DNA from: Terrimesophilobacter sp964651535
Lineage (GTDB): Bacteria; Actinomycetota; Actinomycetes; Actinomycetales; Microbacteriaceae
Direction: 5' to 3'
Assembly (NCBI GenBank): GCA_964651535.1
Contig: CAZYYE010000001.1
Span: 1,102,500-1,166,499 of the forward strand
DNA length: 64,000 bases
The notes under the pieces were generated by a model. It was not told the origin of the DNA. It worked only from the letters and a program-made list of their open reading frames with translations, and did no database searches. The position numbers and the translations under genes are program-made. Each line of letters opens with the position of its first letter. The stretch's first letter is position 1. This document shows positions 52,354 through 60,923 of this stretch, piece after piece.

Positions 52354-53423
52354 CGTCGCCGTTCGAAGAGCTGCGACTCAAGCGGGTGATCGTGGTGGGG
52401 GCCGGGCAGGCCGGCTTAGCGATGGGGCACGCCTTGGCTCGTATCGGGCTAAGACCTCAGGTCGACTTTATGATTCTCGACGCCGCTGTCGCTGGCGAGC
52501 GTGCATGGAATCGGCGATGGCACTCGCTGCGATTGTTCACCCCTGCCAGACACTCGTCTCTACCCGGCATCGCCTTCCCTGGCGACGGGGCTCGGTATCC
52601 GAGGACCGATGAAGTGTCCGTCTACCTGGATGACTACGCTAACCAGCTCGGCCTGGTGCCGATGTGGGGCACCCGAGTGCATGGAGTTCAGCGTGACTCG
52701 CATGGGCACGGGCTGACCCTGATGACGAACGTGGGCGAGGTTACCACCCGCAATGTGGTGGCCGCCACGGGGCCGTTCGCGGAACCGCGGTTGCCCGAAT
52801 TCGCCGGCCGGGTTCGAGTGCCCGGGCAGAGCCTGCACAGTGACAGCTACACGCATCCCAAGCAGCTTCCCGATGGGTCAGTGCTGATCGTCGGTGCTGG
52901 TAATACCGGTCGGCAGTTGGCTCGCGAGCTCGCTGGCTCCCATGAAGTCACACTCGCGGTCGGGACTCCTCAACGGGAGCTGCCGCAACAAATCCTCGGG
53001 GTCGACATCTTCTCCTGGATGACGGCGACCGGGGCCCTGCGGATTCCTACGGCCCCTTCCATCGGACGTCTGGCCCGGCGAGAGGTGGTGATCGGCCAGA
53101 GCCTGGAGGAGTTGCGTGCCCTCGGTGTGCGGATGGCGCCGCGACTCGTCGACGCGGCGGGGTCGACCTTTCGTTTCGACGACGGCAGTACCCTCGCCGC
53201 CCAGTCTGTGCTGTGGGCGACCGGCTACAAGCCGGGTTTCGGCTGGCTTCCCGATGAAGTCCGGGGCTCAGACGGCGGGATCGTGCAGACTCGAGGCGAG
53301 ACATCCGTCCAGGGCCTGTACGTCCTCGGCCTGCCCTGGATGCATACACGAGGTTCCGCTCTTCTGAGTGGGGTCGGCCGCGATGCGAGGCGAATCGCCG
53401 GGATAATCGGTCGACGACCGTGA
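52350..53423 (+). CDS. CzcO-like FAD-dependent monooxygenase
   Basis: A 357-residue flavoprotein with the FAD-binding 'VIVVGAGQAGLAMGHAL' near residue 13, the NADPH site 'LIVGAGNTGRQLARELAG' near 180, and 'LWATGYKPGFGWLP' near 290. It belongs to the group called CzcO (COG2072), often encoded beside CDF exporters, as here. The reaction in metal resistance is unknown; S- or N-oxygenation is the family chemistry. Confidence 0.85.
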   Translation: MTSPFEELRLKRVIVVGAGQAGLAMGHALARIGLRPQVDFMILDAAVAGERAWNRRWHSLRLFTPARHSSLPGIAFPGDGARYPRTDEVSVYLDDYANQLGLVPMWGTRVHGVQRDSHGHGLTLMTNVGEVTTRNVVAATGPFAEPRLPEFAGRVRVPGQSLHSDSYTHPKQLPDGSVLIVGAGNTGRQLARELAGSHEVTLAVGTPQRELPQQILGVDIFSWMTATGALRIPTAPSIGRLARREVVIGQSLEELRALGVRMAPRLVDAAGSTFRFDDGSTLAAQSVLWATGYKPGFGWLPDEVRGSDGGIVQTRGETSVQGLYVLGLPWMHTRGSALLSGVGRDARRIAGIIGRRP

Positions 53424-53669
53424 CCCGCGCCAATTTGCGAACCGCCGCCCCCTCTAAGCGTTCTATACGACTGGCGAGAGAGAGTTCAGTGAGGTTGAGC
53501 GGATCAATCGTCTGGACGCACGGAACTAGGTGCGTCGTGCTAATGGAGTTGTGTCAAATCGGCATGAGCATGAGCATGAGCAGGGACACGAGGAACGGGG
53601 CATGGTCGCGACCTAGGGACAGCACTAGGAGCCGCTCCCAGTTCGCAGAGATTCAGCACCGATGCAGGT

Positions 53670-54683
53670 GTGGTCGTTGGGGTGGCGGTCCTGATCTTGA
53701 GCTCGGCCATGAGTGATCCGGGCATCGTCGGTCCGGTGTGGTGGCCAACCATGCCCCCGAGCTTCGAGCAGTTCCTGATCGCGGGGCTCCAACCTGTTCC
53801 GCTACTCCCTGTAGTCGCCTTGATCTTGGCTGCCGCATACGCGGCGGGTGCGATACGAATGTGGGCGCGAGGACGCCGATGGTCAGCGATCCGCACCGCC
53901 TGCTTCCTCTTCGGTTGCCTCCTACTCTTGCTCATCACCGGTGCCGGTGTCGAAGGATACGGCCTTGGAATGTTCTCCGTGTTTATGTTTCAGCAACTGA
54001 CGTTGATGATGGTAGTCGCCCCCTTGCTTGTGCTCGGCTCCCCGGGAACGCTTCTTCTGCGCGCCACCCCCCATCGCGGCGTTGGACGATGGGTGCTTCG
54101 GCTGGCGCTGTGCGGGCTGCGTTCGAGAGCGGCCAGATTCGCTCTGCACCCGGCTCTGGTCATCCCGCTCATGTTGCTGTGCTTCTTTGTGCTCTACCTC
54201 GCTGGTGTCGCCAACATACTGCTTCGAACCTGGACCGGTCACATTCTTCTTGAGATCGCGTTTCTCATCGTGGGCATCTTGGTCACCGCACCACTGGTAT
54301 CCGCCGACCCACTCCCGCGGCGAACGTCGTATGTGAGTCGTCTGTTTGATATTTTCATCGAAATGCAGGTGCACGCCATTTTCGGGCTGGTGATGCTTTT
54401 GTCCGCAACACCTTTGGTTGCCTACTTTGTAACCGCTGCTCCGGAAACCTGGGATGTGGACCCGGTTCGAGACCAGGGCGTGGCTGGAATTTTGGCGTGG
54501 ACATATGGAGAGTTGCCCCTGGTCGTCATGCTGATCGTCACTCTCACGCGGTGGTACCGCCAGGACTCGACGCGGGCTGCGAGAGCCCAGAGTCGCAATG
54601 ATGCGGAGATGGTCGAGTACAACGAATATCTGCGGCACCTTCAGCGACGTGATAGCAATACGACGGCAAACCCAGGAACCTAG
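53670..54683 (+). CDS. CtaG-family cytochrome oxidase assembly protein
   Basis: A 337-residue CtaG (caa3 type) without the CopD half: 'FMFQQLTLMMVVAPLLVLGSP', 'HPALVIPLMLLCFFVLYLAGV', 'EMQVHAIFGLVMLL' and the acidic-basic tail 'NDAEMVEYNEYLRHLQRR', like that of the fusion protein at 36680 ('DAEFDVYNEMLQRLTERE'). The shared tail shows the two are paralogues. It lacks the second His of 'HFLIVGY', which here reads 'EIAFLIVGI', so copper binding may differ. GTG at 53670 or ATG at 53709. The 246 bp before it hold only a short ATGAGC repeat. Confidence 0.85.
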   Translation: MVVGVAVLILSSAMSDPGIVGPVWWPTMPPSFEQFLIAGLQPVPLLPVVALILAAAYAAGAIRMWARGRRWSAIRTACFLFGCLLLLLITGAGVEGYGLGMFSVFMFQQLTLMMVVAPLLVLGSPGTLLLRATPHRGVGRWVLRLALCGLRSRAARFALHPALVIPLMLLCFFVLYLAGVANILLRTWTGHILLEIAFLIVGILVTAPLVSADPLPRRTSYVSRLFDIFIEMQVHAIFGLVMLLSATPLVAYFVTAAPETWDVDPVRDQGVAGILAWTYGELPLVVMLIVTLTRWYRQDSTRAARAQSRNDAEMVEYNEYLRHLQRRDSNTTANPGT

Positions 54684-55002
54684 GATGGGCACGGTTATCC
54701 AGCTGATTCTTCTCTCTTGTAACCTAACGAGCGAGAGCGGGAGGATTGGTCGCCGAGCCCTCGCACCCAGATTAAACGCGCACTGATCCGGGTGATATCA
54801 GCGTGATCCGGAGCTTTGGTCACCTGCCTCGCTGTCGGTGAGGTAGAACAAGGCTGACTACGTCGGGTTCAGCGTTGCACCTGGCGGTCGCACACTATCT
54901 TGTCCGTCGTCCGTCTCGATGCTTCGCTGTTCCGCCTGGCGCACCTTCTGGTCGTAAGGGTCACCCGCCGTGTGCGGGTGACTGGCCGGGAGGAGGATGC
55001 CG
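54684..55002. other. Junction of cargo and transfer modules, with a stem-loop
   Basis: No gene seen in 319 bp. A perfect 9-bp stem, GTCACCCGC (54960-54968) and GCGGGTGAC (54974-54982), stands just before the ribosome site of the ArdC-like gene. A TGATCCGG direct repeat occurs near 54785-54820. Confidence 0.45.
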
Positions 55003-56088
55003 ATGGCGACGGCAGAAGAGGTACGGGCGGCGCGGGACGCGAAGCTCAACGCTCTGCACGAGAAGCTCACTGATGCCGTCGAGCGGTTGGTGTCGGGTGA
55101 GGACTGGCGGCAGGCGTTGGAGTTTGCTGCCCGGTTCCGCGCTCGCTCGTTCAACAACACGCTGCTGATCTGGGTACAGCATCAGGCCGCATTCGAAGCG
55201 GGCCGGGTGCCGGAGCCGGCGCCGACGCATGTGGCGGGGTTCAAGCAGTGGCAGGCGCTCGGTCGGCAGGTGGAGAAGGGGCAGTCGGGGTACATGATCC
55301 TCGCCCCGGTCACGGGCCGGTTCGCGTCGAGTACACCAGCAGTTGCGGAGTCGTGGCGCAGGCTCGGACGCTTCGAAAAACCCAAGCCCGGTGAGGCCGT
55401 CCGCTCGCGCATGGTCGGTGTGCGCCCCGCTTATGTCTGGGACGCATCACAGACCACAGGCGATCCGATCCCTGAGCCGCCGCGCCCGCACCTGTTGGAA
55501 GGCGAAGCACCCGCCGGACTCTGGGAGGGTCTTGCCGCGCGCGTGGAGGCGGAAGGATTCACCGTGTTGAGAGTGCCGCATGAGGGCATGATCCACGGCG
55601 CGAACGGGGTCACCGATTTCGGGGCGCGGTCGGTGGCGGTGCGGGAGAACATGGATGCTGCCGCGCAGGTGAAGACCCTCGCGCACGAGCTCGCCCATGT
55701 GCTGCTGCACGGTCCCGACAATCCGGATGCGGTGCAGCATCGTGGGATTGGTGAGGTGGAGGCCGAGTCGGTCGCGTTGATGATCGGTGCCGCGCACGGT
55801 ATGGACACCAGCTCCTACACGATCCCCTATGTGACCGGGTGGGCTGGCAACGTCGACGGGAAATCGCCGGTCGAGGTCGTGCAGGCGACGGGTGAGCGCG
55901 TCCGTAAGACCGCCGCCGCGATCCTTGATGGCCTCGATACCGTGCAGATCGGCAACGGTGATCCTCCGGGCCTCACTCGCGATGGTCCCTCGTCCAAACG
56001 TTCCGCACCGACGATGGCTGCGGGCGCTGATCCTCTCTCCGAGTCGTCTCCTCAGCGTTCCGTTGGTGCTGCGGTGAGGAGTCTCTGA
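55003..56088 (+). CDS. ArdC-like antirestriction protein with zinc protease motif
   Basis: A 361-residue protein. Residues 1-130 are the ArdC N-terminal ssDNA-binding type ('FRARSFNNTLLIWVQH', 'GFKQWQALGRQVEKGQSGYMIL'); the middle carries the metallopeptidase motif 'KTLAHELAHVLLHGPD' (His-Glu-x-x-His) near 226 with a following 'EVEAESVALMI' third ligand. ArdC-type proteins protect incoming single-stranded DNA from restriction. GGAGGAGG precedes the ATG at 55003. First of a run of overlapping transfer genes. Confidence 0.85.
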   Translation: MATAEEVRAARDAKLNALHEKLTDAVERLVSGEDWRQALEFAARFRARSFNNTLLIWVQHQAAFEAGRVPEPAPTHVAGFKQWQALGRQVEKGQSGYMILAPVTGRFASSTPAVAESWRRLGRFEKPKPGEAVRSRMVGVRPAYVWDASQTTGDPIPEPPRPHLLEGEAPAGLWEGLAARVEAEGFTVLRVPHEGMIHGANGVTDFGARSVAVRENMDAAAQVKTLAHELAHVLLHGPDNPDAVQHRGIGEVEAESVALMIGAAHGMDTSSYTIPYVTGWAGNVDGKSPVEVVQATGERVRKTAAAILDGLDTVQIGNGDPPGLTRDGPSSKRSAPTMAAGADPLSESSPQRSVGAAVRSL

Positions 56089-56993
56089 TGGGTGCCATCG
56101 ATGTGTTCGCTCAGGTCGCTGGGCTGTCGGTGCGCGACGCCGCCGTGCGGTTCGCTTCGGTGGGGGTGCCGGTGTTCCCGTGTGTGCCGGGTGGGAAGCG
56201 TCCTCTCGTGGAGCACGGCTTCCATGAAGCATCTGCTGAGGTCGGTCAGGTGGCGGCGTGGTGGCGGCGATGGTCGACGGCGAACATCGGCATCCCCACC
56301 GGTGCTGCTTCTGGGGTGGAGGTCGTCGATGTTGATGTGCACGCGGCGGGGACCGGGTTTCCGGCGTTCCGTGCCGCGCACCGCGAGGGTCACGCGGCGG
56401 GGTGGGCGGCGCTGGTGCGTACGCCGTCAGGGGGTGTGCACGCTTACTACCCGGTCGATCCCGACCGGCCGCAGCCGTCGTGGCAGGCGGCGCGGGCGCA
56501 TGTGGACTTCCGGGGTGCTGGCGGATATGTCATCGCCCCGCCCTCGGTGATCGCCCGTCCGAACGGGCTGCGCGTGCCGTATCGGCTGATCGTCGCCTCC
56601 GGTAGTCTCGCCGCGCCGGTGGACGCGGCAAGGCTGCGGAACTTCCTCGATCCGCGCCCCCCGATCCCGATCAGCCGTGCCTCGCGGAGTATCCGGCAGG
56701 GTACGGACGCGCGGGTGCTGGCCGGGTGGGTTGCCGCGCGTGGCGAGGGCGAACGCAACCGTGGCCTGTTCTGGGCCGCCTGCCGACTCGCCGAAGCCGG
56801 CACCCCGCCGTCTGCGGCGTTGGATGCGCTGGGGCCGGCGGCAGAACACGCCGGGCTGGGATCGCGAGAGATCATCGCGACGATCCGCTCCGCCTACCGC
56901 GCCACCCACCCCGCCCCGACTCGGGAGGCCGAACCCGTCGGGGCCGATGCGCGCCGCATCGTGCGGAGTTCAGCGGGGCGGGCGCTGTCATGA
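56088..56993 (+). CDS. Bifunctional primase-polymerase-like protein
   Basis: A 301-residue protein with a prim-pol domain: 'GVPVFPCVPGGKRPLVEHGF', 'WWRRWSTANIGIPTGAASG', catalytic acid pair in 'VEVVDVDVHAAG', 'RTPSGGVHAYY' and 'HVDFRGAGGYVIAPPS'. Such proteins prime replication of plasmids and ICEs. The helicase domain often fused to it is absent. It overlaps both neighbours by one to four bases. Confidence 0.88.
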   Translation: MGAIDVFAQVAGLSVRDAAVRFASVGVPVFPCVPGGKRPLVEHGFHEASAEVGQVAAWWRRWSTANIGIPTGAASGVEVVDVDVHAAGTGFPAFRAAHREGHAAGWAALVRTPSGGVHAYYPVDPDRPQPSWQAARAHVDFRGAGGYVIAPPSVIARPNGLRVPYRLIVASGSLAAPVDAARLRNFLDPRPPIPISRASRSIRQGTDARVLAGWVAARGEGERNRGLFWAACRLAEAGTPPSAALDALGPAAEHAGLGSREIIATIRSAYRATHPAPTREAEPVGADARRIVRSSAGRALS

Positions 56994-57673
56994 CCGGGCC
57001 GGCGGTGCCGCAGGGCCGGCGGTTGGCGGTGGTGACGGCGATCACCGGGACGGTGTTCATCGCCGCTGGCGCGTTCTGGTTGTCGTTCACGGCGCTGGCT
57101 GATCTTGCCCGACGCTCGGGGATCGATGGTGGGCAGGCGTGGGCGTGGCCGTTGATCGTGGACGGGATCATCGTCGTCGCCACCGTCGCGGTCGTCGCGC
57201 TCGCCGGGCAGCGCCGCCCGACCTGGTACCCGTGGACGCTGCTGGCTGCGGGGGCGATCGTGTCGGTGACGGCGAACGCGATCCATGCCGTTATTGCCGC
57301 AGACGCAGATGTGCCGAGCGTGCTGGCCGCGAGTGTCGCGGCGGTGCCGCCGCTGGTGCTGCTCGCGATCACCCACCTCACCGTCATCCTCACCCGCCCC
57401 ACACCAACCGGTGAAGTTACCGCAGCGGAACCTGTGCTGAGCGAGAACGCGGAGCCGGAGCCTGGATCAATGGAAATGCTCCCTCCATCTGCGGCCACGG
57501 GTCCGGTCATGGTGCCGTCCGAGCGGCGCGCGGTGGCCGCGCAGTTGCGCGAGACGGAGGGCTGGTCGAACAAGAAGATCGCCCGTCACCTCGGTGTGCA
57601 TCCCTCGACCGTGGGCCGCTGGTTCACTCCGTCCCCGTTCGCCGGCGCTGAGACGAAGGAGCTGACCCTGTGA
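56990..57673 (+). CDS. DUF2637 membrane protein with C-terminal helix-turn-helix
   Basis: A 227-residue protein: four membrane helices ('AITGTVFIAAGAFWLSFTAL', 'PLIVDGIIVVATVAVVALAG', 'LLAAGAIVSVTANAIHAVI', 'VAAVPPLVLLAITHLTVIL') as in DUF2637/SpdB-type spread proteins, a linker, then 'WSNKKIARHLGVHPSTVGRWF', a helix-turn-helix. The combination suggests a membrane protein that also touches DNA during transfer. ATG at 56990 overlaps the previous stop. Confidence 0.85.
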   Translation: MTGPAVPQGRRLAVVTAITGTVFIAAGAFWLSFTALADLARRSGIDGGQAWAWPLIVDGIIVVATVAVVALAGQRRPTWYPWTLLAAGAIVSVTANAIHAVIAADADVPSVLAASVAAVPPLVLLAITHLTVILTRPTPTGEVTAAEPVLSENAEPEPGSMEMLPPSAATGPVMVPSERRAVAAQLRETEGWSNKKIARHLGVHPSTVGRWFTPSPFAGAETKELTL

Positions 57674-58113
57674 ACGAACAACCAGACGACCAGCGGCACG
57701 ACGCACGATCTGAGCGGACTGACCTGGTGATAGCGCCCGATGCAGAGAGGACCGCGGTCGAGGCGGAGCGTTCGGCCTTCGCGGTGCACCGTGACCCGTC
57801 GCTGAACACAGGTGCGCCGGGCACGCGGGTGGGGCGCGGGATCGAGTGGGTGCGGCCATCTGATCTGATCGCGGCCAGCAGTGCCCGCGTCGCCGGGCGC
57901 GGCATCGACCTGCACGCCGAGCTCGCCCGCCGGGTGCGCCGTGCACCCGGGCGCACCATCCGTGCCGGACGCGACAGCGTGCGTGCCGCACGAGAGCGGA
58001 TCGGTTCTCGCGTCGGCGAGGTTCCGGACGTGCCGGAGTTCGATGTGTTCGAGTTCGAGTACCGGCGCCCGTCCTCGTCGTGGGTGCGGGCGTCAGGGAT
58101 CGGGCTGAGGTGA
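57670..58113 (+). CDS. Conserved-type ICE protein of unknown function
   Basis: A 147-residue hydrophilic protein with an acidic N-terminal half, 'VRPSDLIAASSARVAGRGID' in the middle and an Arg-rich segment ('RRVRRAPGRTIRAGRDSVRA'). No family recognised. GTG start overlapping the DUF2637 stop (GTGA), so it is clearly part of the same operon. The basic region suggests nucleic-acid binding. Confidence 0.65.
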   Translation: MNEQPDDQRHDARSERTDLVIAPDAERTAVEAERSAFAVHRDPSLNTGAPGTRVGRGIEWVRPSDLIAASSARVAGRGIDLHAELARRVRRAPGRTIRAGRDSVRAARERIGSRVGEVPDVPEFDVFEFEYRRPSSSWVRASGIGLR

Positions 58114-58165
58114 ACTGACATGCCTCCGCTCTCTGGGTGCCGCAAGGGTGCTGGGGAGCGCGTGC

Positions 58166-58187
58166 GCACCTTCCGGGTAGGAGGTGC
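58166..58187 (+). promoter_or_regulatory. Stem-loop over the ribosome site of the sigma-like gene
   Basis: GCACCTTCC (58166-58174) pairs with GGAGGTGC (58180-58187) with one bulged T; the second arm is the ribosome site of the ATG at 58192. A GGTGC upstream (58147-58151) can compete for GCACC, so the site could be switched. Confidence 0.45.
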
Positions 58188-58191
58188 CACT

Positions 58192-59064
58192 ATGCAACGA
58201 CACCAGCACACCAACCGGGCGGCATTTGAGAACTCGGAGAACCTGCGGAGCCTTCTGCGCAGACTCCACGACGCCGGCAACGGTGCGTGGAGAACCGACC
58301 CCGATGCCGCCGTGCTGATGCGGCACGCTGCGGTGAAGTATGCGGCGCTGGCTCGTAAGCACGGGTTGGACCCGTGGGAGGCGGCAACGGCGGCGTTCGA
58401 GGCTATGCGTACCCCGTCGGTGCGGCGGGCGGATGACCCGTGGGCGGTGATCACCCGTGCCGTGCAGGTGACCTGCATTGCCGAAGGTCGGGCGAATGGG
58501 CTGTTGTGCTCGGTGCATCAGGCGCGCCGTCCCCGGTACTCGAGTTTCCATGACGCCGAACGCTTCTCCGACCGGGAGAACCCGCTGATCGACTACCACC
58601 CCGCCTTCCACATTGACCCCCACAACCACGACGACGACGACGATGCTGACGCCGATCCGTCTACAGAGGCGGAGGCGGAGGGTGCGACAGGTGTAGGCAC
58701 TGCGGTCGAGGACACGATCATGCTGTTCTGCCTACTCAGGTGGGAACCCGACATCGCCCGTGCCGCCATAGAATACGTCTGCGCGCGGCTGGCCGAATCC
58801 GCATCCCGTGCCGGAGCCTATGAGTCGTTGCGGCGGGACCGGCACGCTCGCGCCTTGCTCGATCTTCCCGCACCGTCCTGGTATCGGTTGCTGCGGATCG
58901 TGCTCGGCTCCCAAGACATCAACCTCACCGGCACCAGCGCCGGCCGCGGGGTACTGCTGCGGCTGCTGATCGGCGAACCGCTCCGACATCTGCTGGGTGA
59001 CGACGACCTCGTGCTCTCGGTCACCCTCGCCGCCCCCGGTATCTTGCGGGGGCGATCCGAATGA
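58192..59064 (+). CDS. Sigma-70 region 2-like transfer protein
   Basis: A 290-residue protein. The first 110 residues look like sigma region 2: 'LMRHAAVKYAALARKHGLDP', 'WEAATAAFEAMRTPS', 'DPWAVITRAVQVTCIAEGRA'. An acidic linker follows ('NHDDDDDADADPSTEAEAEG') and a helical C-terminal half ('RWEPDIARAAIEYVCARLAE', 'APSWYRLLRIVLGSQD'). No sigma region 4 is present, so it may act as a regulator rather than a true sigma factor. A frameshifted homologue lies in the nested element at 16797-17656. Overlaps parB by four bases. Confidence 0.7.
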   Translation: MQRHQHTNRAAFENSENLRSLLRRLHDAGNGAWRTDPDAAVLMRHAAVKYAALARKHGLDPWEAATAAFEAMRTPSVRRADDPWAVITRAVQVTCIAEGRANGLLCSVHQARRPRYSSFHDAERFSDRENPLIDYHPAFHIDPHNHDDDDDADADPSTEAEAEGATGVGTAVEDTIMLFCLLRWEPDIARAAIEYVCARLAESASRAGAYESLRRDRHARALLDLPAPSWYRLLRIVLGSQDINLTGTSAGRGVLLRLLIGEPLRHLLGDDDLVLSVTLAAPGILRGRSE

Positions 59065-60143
59065 GCACAGCGGTGGGGCACGTCGAGTTGGAACGCGCGG
59101 TCGAATCGATCTGGGCCGGCCGGCGGCACCGGAACGACCATGGCGACATTGACGCCCTCGTGGCCTCGATCGAGCGGGATGGGTTGTTGCAGCCGATCAC
59201 GATCACCCTGGACGGGATGCTGATCTGCGGTGCCCGTCGCCTCGCCGCGATCCGCCAGCTCGGGTGGAAGACCGTCAACGTTTGGGTGCGCTCCGGACTC
59301 TCCACACGGCTCGGGCAGCTCCTCGCCGAGCAGGACGACAACCTGCTGCACAAGCCCCTCACCCGTACCGAGGAAGCCACCCTCTACCGGGAAGTCAAGA
59401 TGGTCATCGCCGAAGATGCCGCCCGCCGTCAGGAAGCCTCCCGGTTCACCTCGAAACAGGAAAACCCCAGGTCACACGGTGGGGCCACCGTGGCACCACC
59501 GTCACCGGCAGGTTCCGGGAAGACCCGCGAACAGGCGGCACTGATGGTCACCGGCCGCAAGGCGTACACCAGCCTGGAACGGATCGGCGAGCTCCAAGAG
59601 ATCGTGGACGACCCCGCCCAACCCGAGGACGTGCGCGTGCGGGCTCAGACGGAGCTGGACGGGATCGACGAGGGCGAGTCGATCACCGGGGCGCAACAGC
59701 GCATCCACGCCGCCCAAGCCCTTGCTGAACTCGACACCCTCGCACACGACCCCGCCCAGCCGGCCGGCATCCGCGACACTGCCGCCGCCGGTGCCGCCCG
59801 GCTACGGGAACTGGAGCAGACCGCACGGGCCGCAGACCTCCAACGGCTCGCGCAGCTCGCGTTGGAGCGGGCGAAAACGGCCACGAAGAAGCGCCCCGCC
59901 CAGCGGGCAGGCACGGCACGGCTCCACCCCGTCGAAGACGAACCACGGACGCTGTTGCCGGTGCGGTCGTTCATCTACCTCTGGGACGACCTGGCCGGGT
60001 GGGCCCAACGGTACGACCCGGCGGTGATCGGTGCCGCACTGTCACGGGAACAGTGGGAGCGGTTCGAAGCGACCCTCGCGGCGACGATCGCATTCGCCGA
60101 GGCCGCGCGTGCCGTCCGCGACCAGCGACGCGAAACCGCCTGA
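59061..60143 (+). CDS. parB: ParB-like nuclease-domain protein
   Basis: A 360-residue protein with an N-terminal ParB/Srx fold: 'RNDHGDIDALVASIERDGLLQ', 'MLICGARRLAAIRQLGWKTV' (the Gly-x-Arg-Arg box). A helical region 'LTRTEEATLYREVKMV' follows, then an Ala/Glu-rich coiled coil. No parA is visible. Probably acts in DNA processing or stability of the element. Confidence 0.82.
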   Translation: MSTAVGHVELERAVESIWAGRRHRNDHGDIDALVASIERDGLLQPITITLDGMLICGARRLAAIRQLGWKTVNVWVRSGLSTRLGQLLAEQDDNLLHKPLTRTEEATLYREVKMVIAEDAARRQEASRFTSKQENPRSHGGATVAPPSPAGSGKTREQAALMVTGRKAYTSLERIGELQEIVDDPAQPEDVRVRAQTELDGIDEGESITGAQQRIHAAQALAELDTLAHDPAQPAGIRDTAAAGAARLRELEQTARAADLQRLAQLALERAKTATKKRPAQRAGTARLHPVEDEPRTLLPVRSFIYLWDDLAGWAQRYDPAVIGAALSREQWERFEATLAATIAFAEAARAVRDQRRETA

Positions 60144-60149
60144 ACTCCA

Positions 60150-60173
60150 CCCCACAGTGCTGCTGGTGTGGGG
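60150..60173. terminator. Stem-loop between parB and the next gene
   Basis: CCCCACA (60150-60156) and TGTGGGG (60167-60173), 10-base loop, six bases after the parB stop. It may lower transcription into the T4SS genes or stabilise the parB message. Confidence 0.35.
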
Positions 60174-60218
60174 AGTGTACCTGTCCGGTGACCTCACTTC
60201 GTCTGGAAGGACACTCGG

Positions 60219-60917
60219 ATGGACCGAACGGATCGTCGCCGACGTACGGTGCTGATCGCCGCCATCGCCGGCAGCCTCATACTTTTGTTGCTGATCGGGT
60301 TCGGCATCTACGGCCTCCTCCGCGGACCCGACACCCCCAAGCCGGCGCCTACGGAACCCACCATCGCGACCGCGCCGACTCCCAACGTTGCAGCGGGTGC
60401 GGGGCCGCGCCCGGTAGTCGCGCTCGGTGGGCCGGAGGCGTTCGCGCGCGAGGTCGCGGCGGCACTGTTCACCTGGGACACGACCAGCGGGTACGGGCCA
60501 GCTGACTACGCGCAAGAACTGGCCGATGCCACCGCGAGCGTCGAAGCCGATGCGGCAGCGGGTGACGTGCGCGCCTACCTGCCGACGCCTGCGGCGTGGG
60601 CGCAGTTGCGCACCCATCAGACCCGGCAATGGCTCACCATCGACACCATCGACATCCCCGCCGCGTGGGAGACCGCCGTGACGCAGGCCGCACCGGGGCA
60701 GCTTCCTGAGGGTGCGGTTGCGTACACGATCAGTGGCACTCGGCACCGGGACGGCACCTGGAACACTGAGCCCGTCACCACCGACCATCCCGTCGCGTTC
60801 ACCGTCTTCCTCACCTGCGGTATCGACCGTTCGGATGCTCCTCAACCGAGTGACAACGGCGCCGCTGAGACTTGCCAGTTGCTGCGGCTCTCGCAGCTCG
60901 ACAACCCGCTGCGGTGA
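60219..60917 (+). CDS. Membrane-anchored T4SS-associated protein
   Basis: A 232-residue protein with one N-terminal helix ('TVLIAAIAGSLILLLLIGFGI') and an outer domain after a Pro/Thr linker. Its shape (short tail, helix, extracellular domain with 'FAREVAAALFTWDT') resembles TcpC/VirB8-like or similar conjugation proteins of Gram-positive ICEs, but there is no decisive motif. Followed at 6 bp by the M23 peptidase. Confidence 0.6.
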   Translation: MDRTDRRRRTVLIAAIAGSLILLLLIGFGIYGLLRGPDTPKPAPTEPTIATAPTPNVAAGAGPRPVVALGGPEAFAREVAAALFTWDTTSGYGPADYAQELADATASVEADAAAGDVRAYLPTPAAWAQLRTHQTRQWLTIDTIDIPAAWETAVTQAAPGQLPEGAVAYTISGTRHRDGTWNTEPVTTDHPVAFTVFLTCGIDRSDAPQPSDNGAAETCQLLRLSQLDNPLR

Positions 60918-60923
60918 TCCCCA

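Noticed and set aside
53565..53582. ATGAGC triple direct repeat
   Set aside because: Very short and not next to any clear promoter or recombination site; likely chance.
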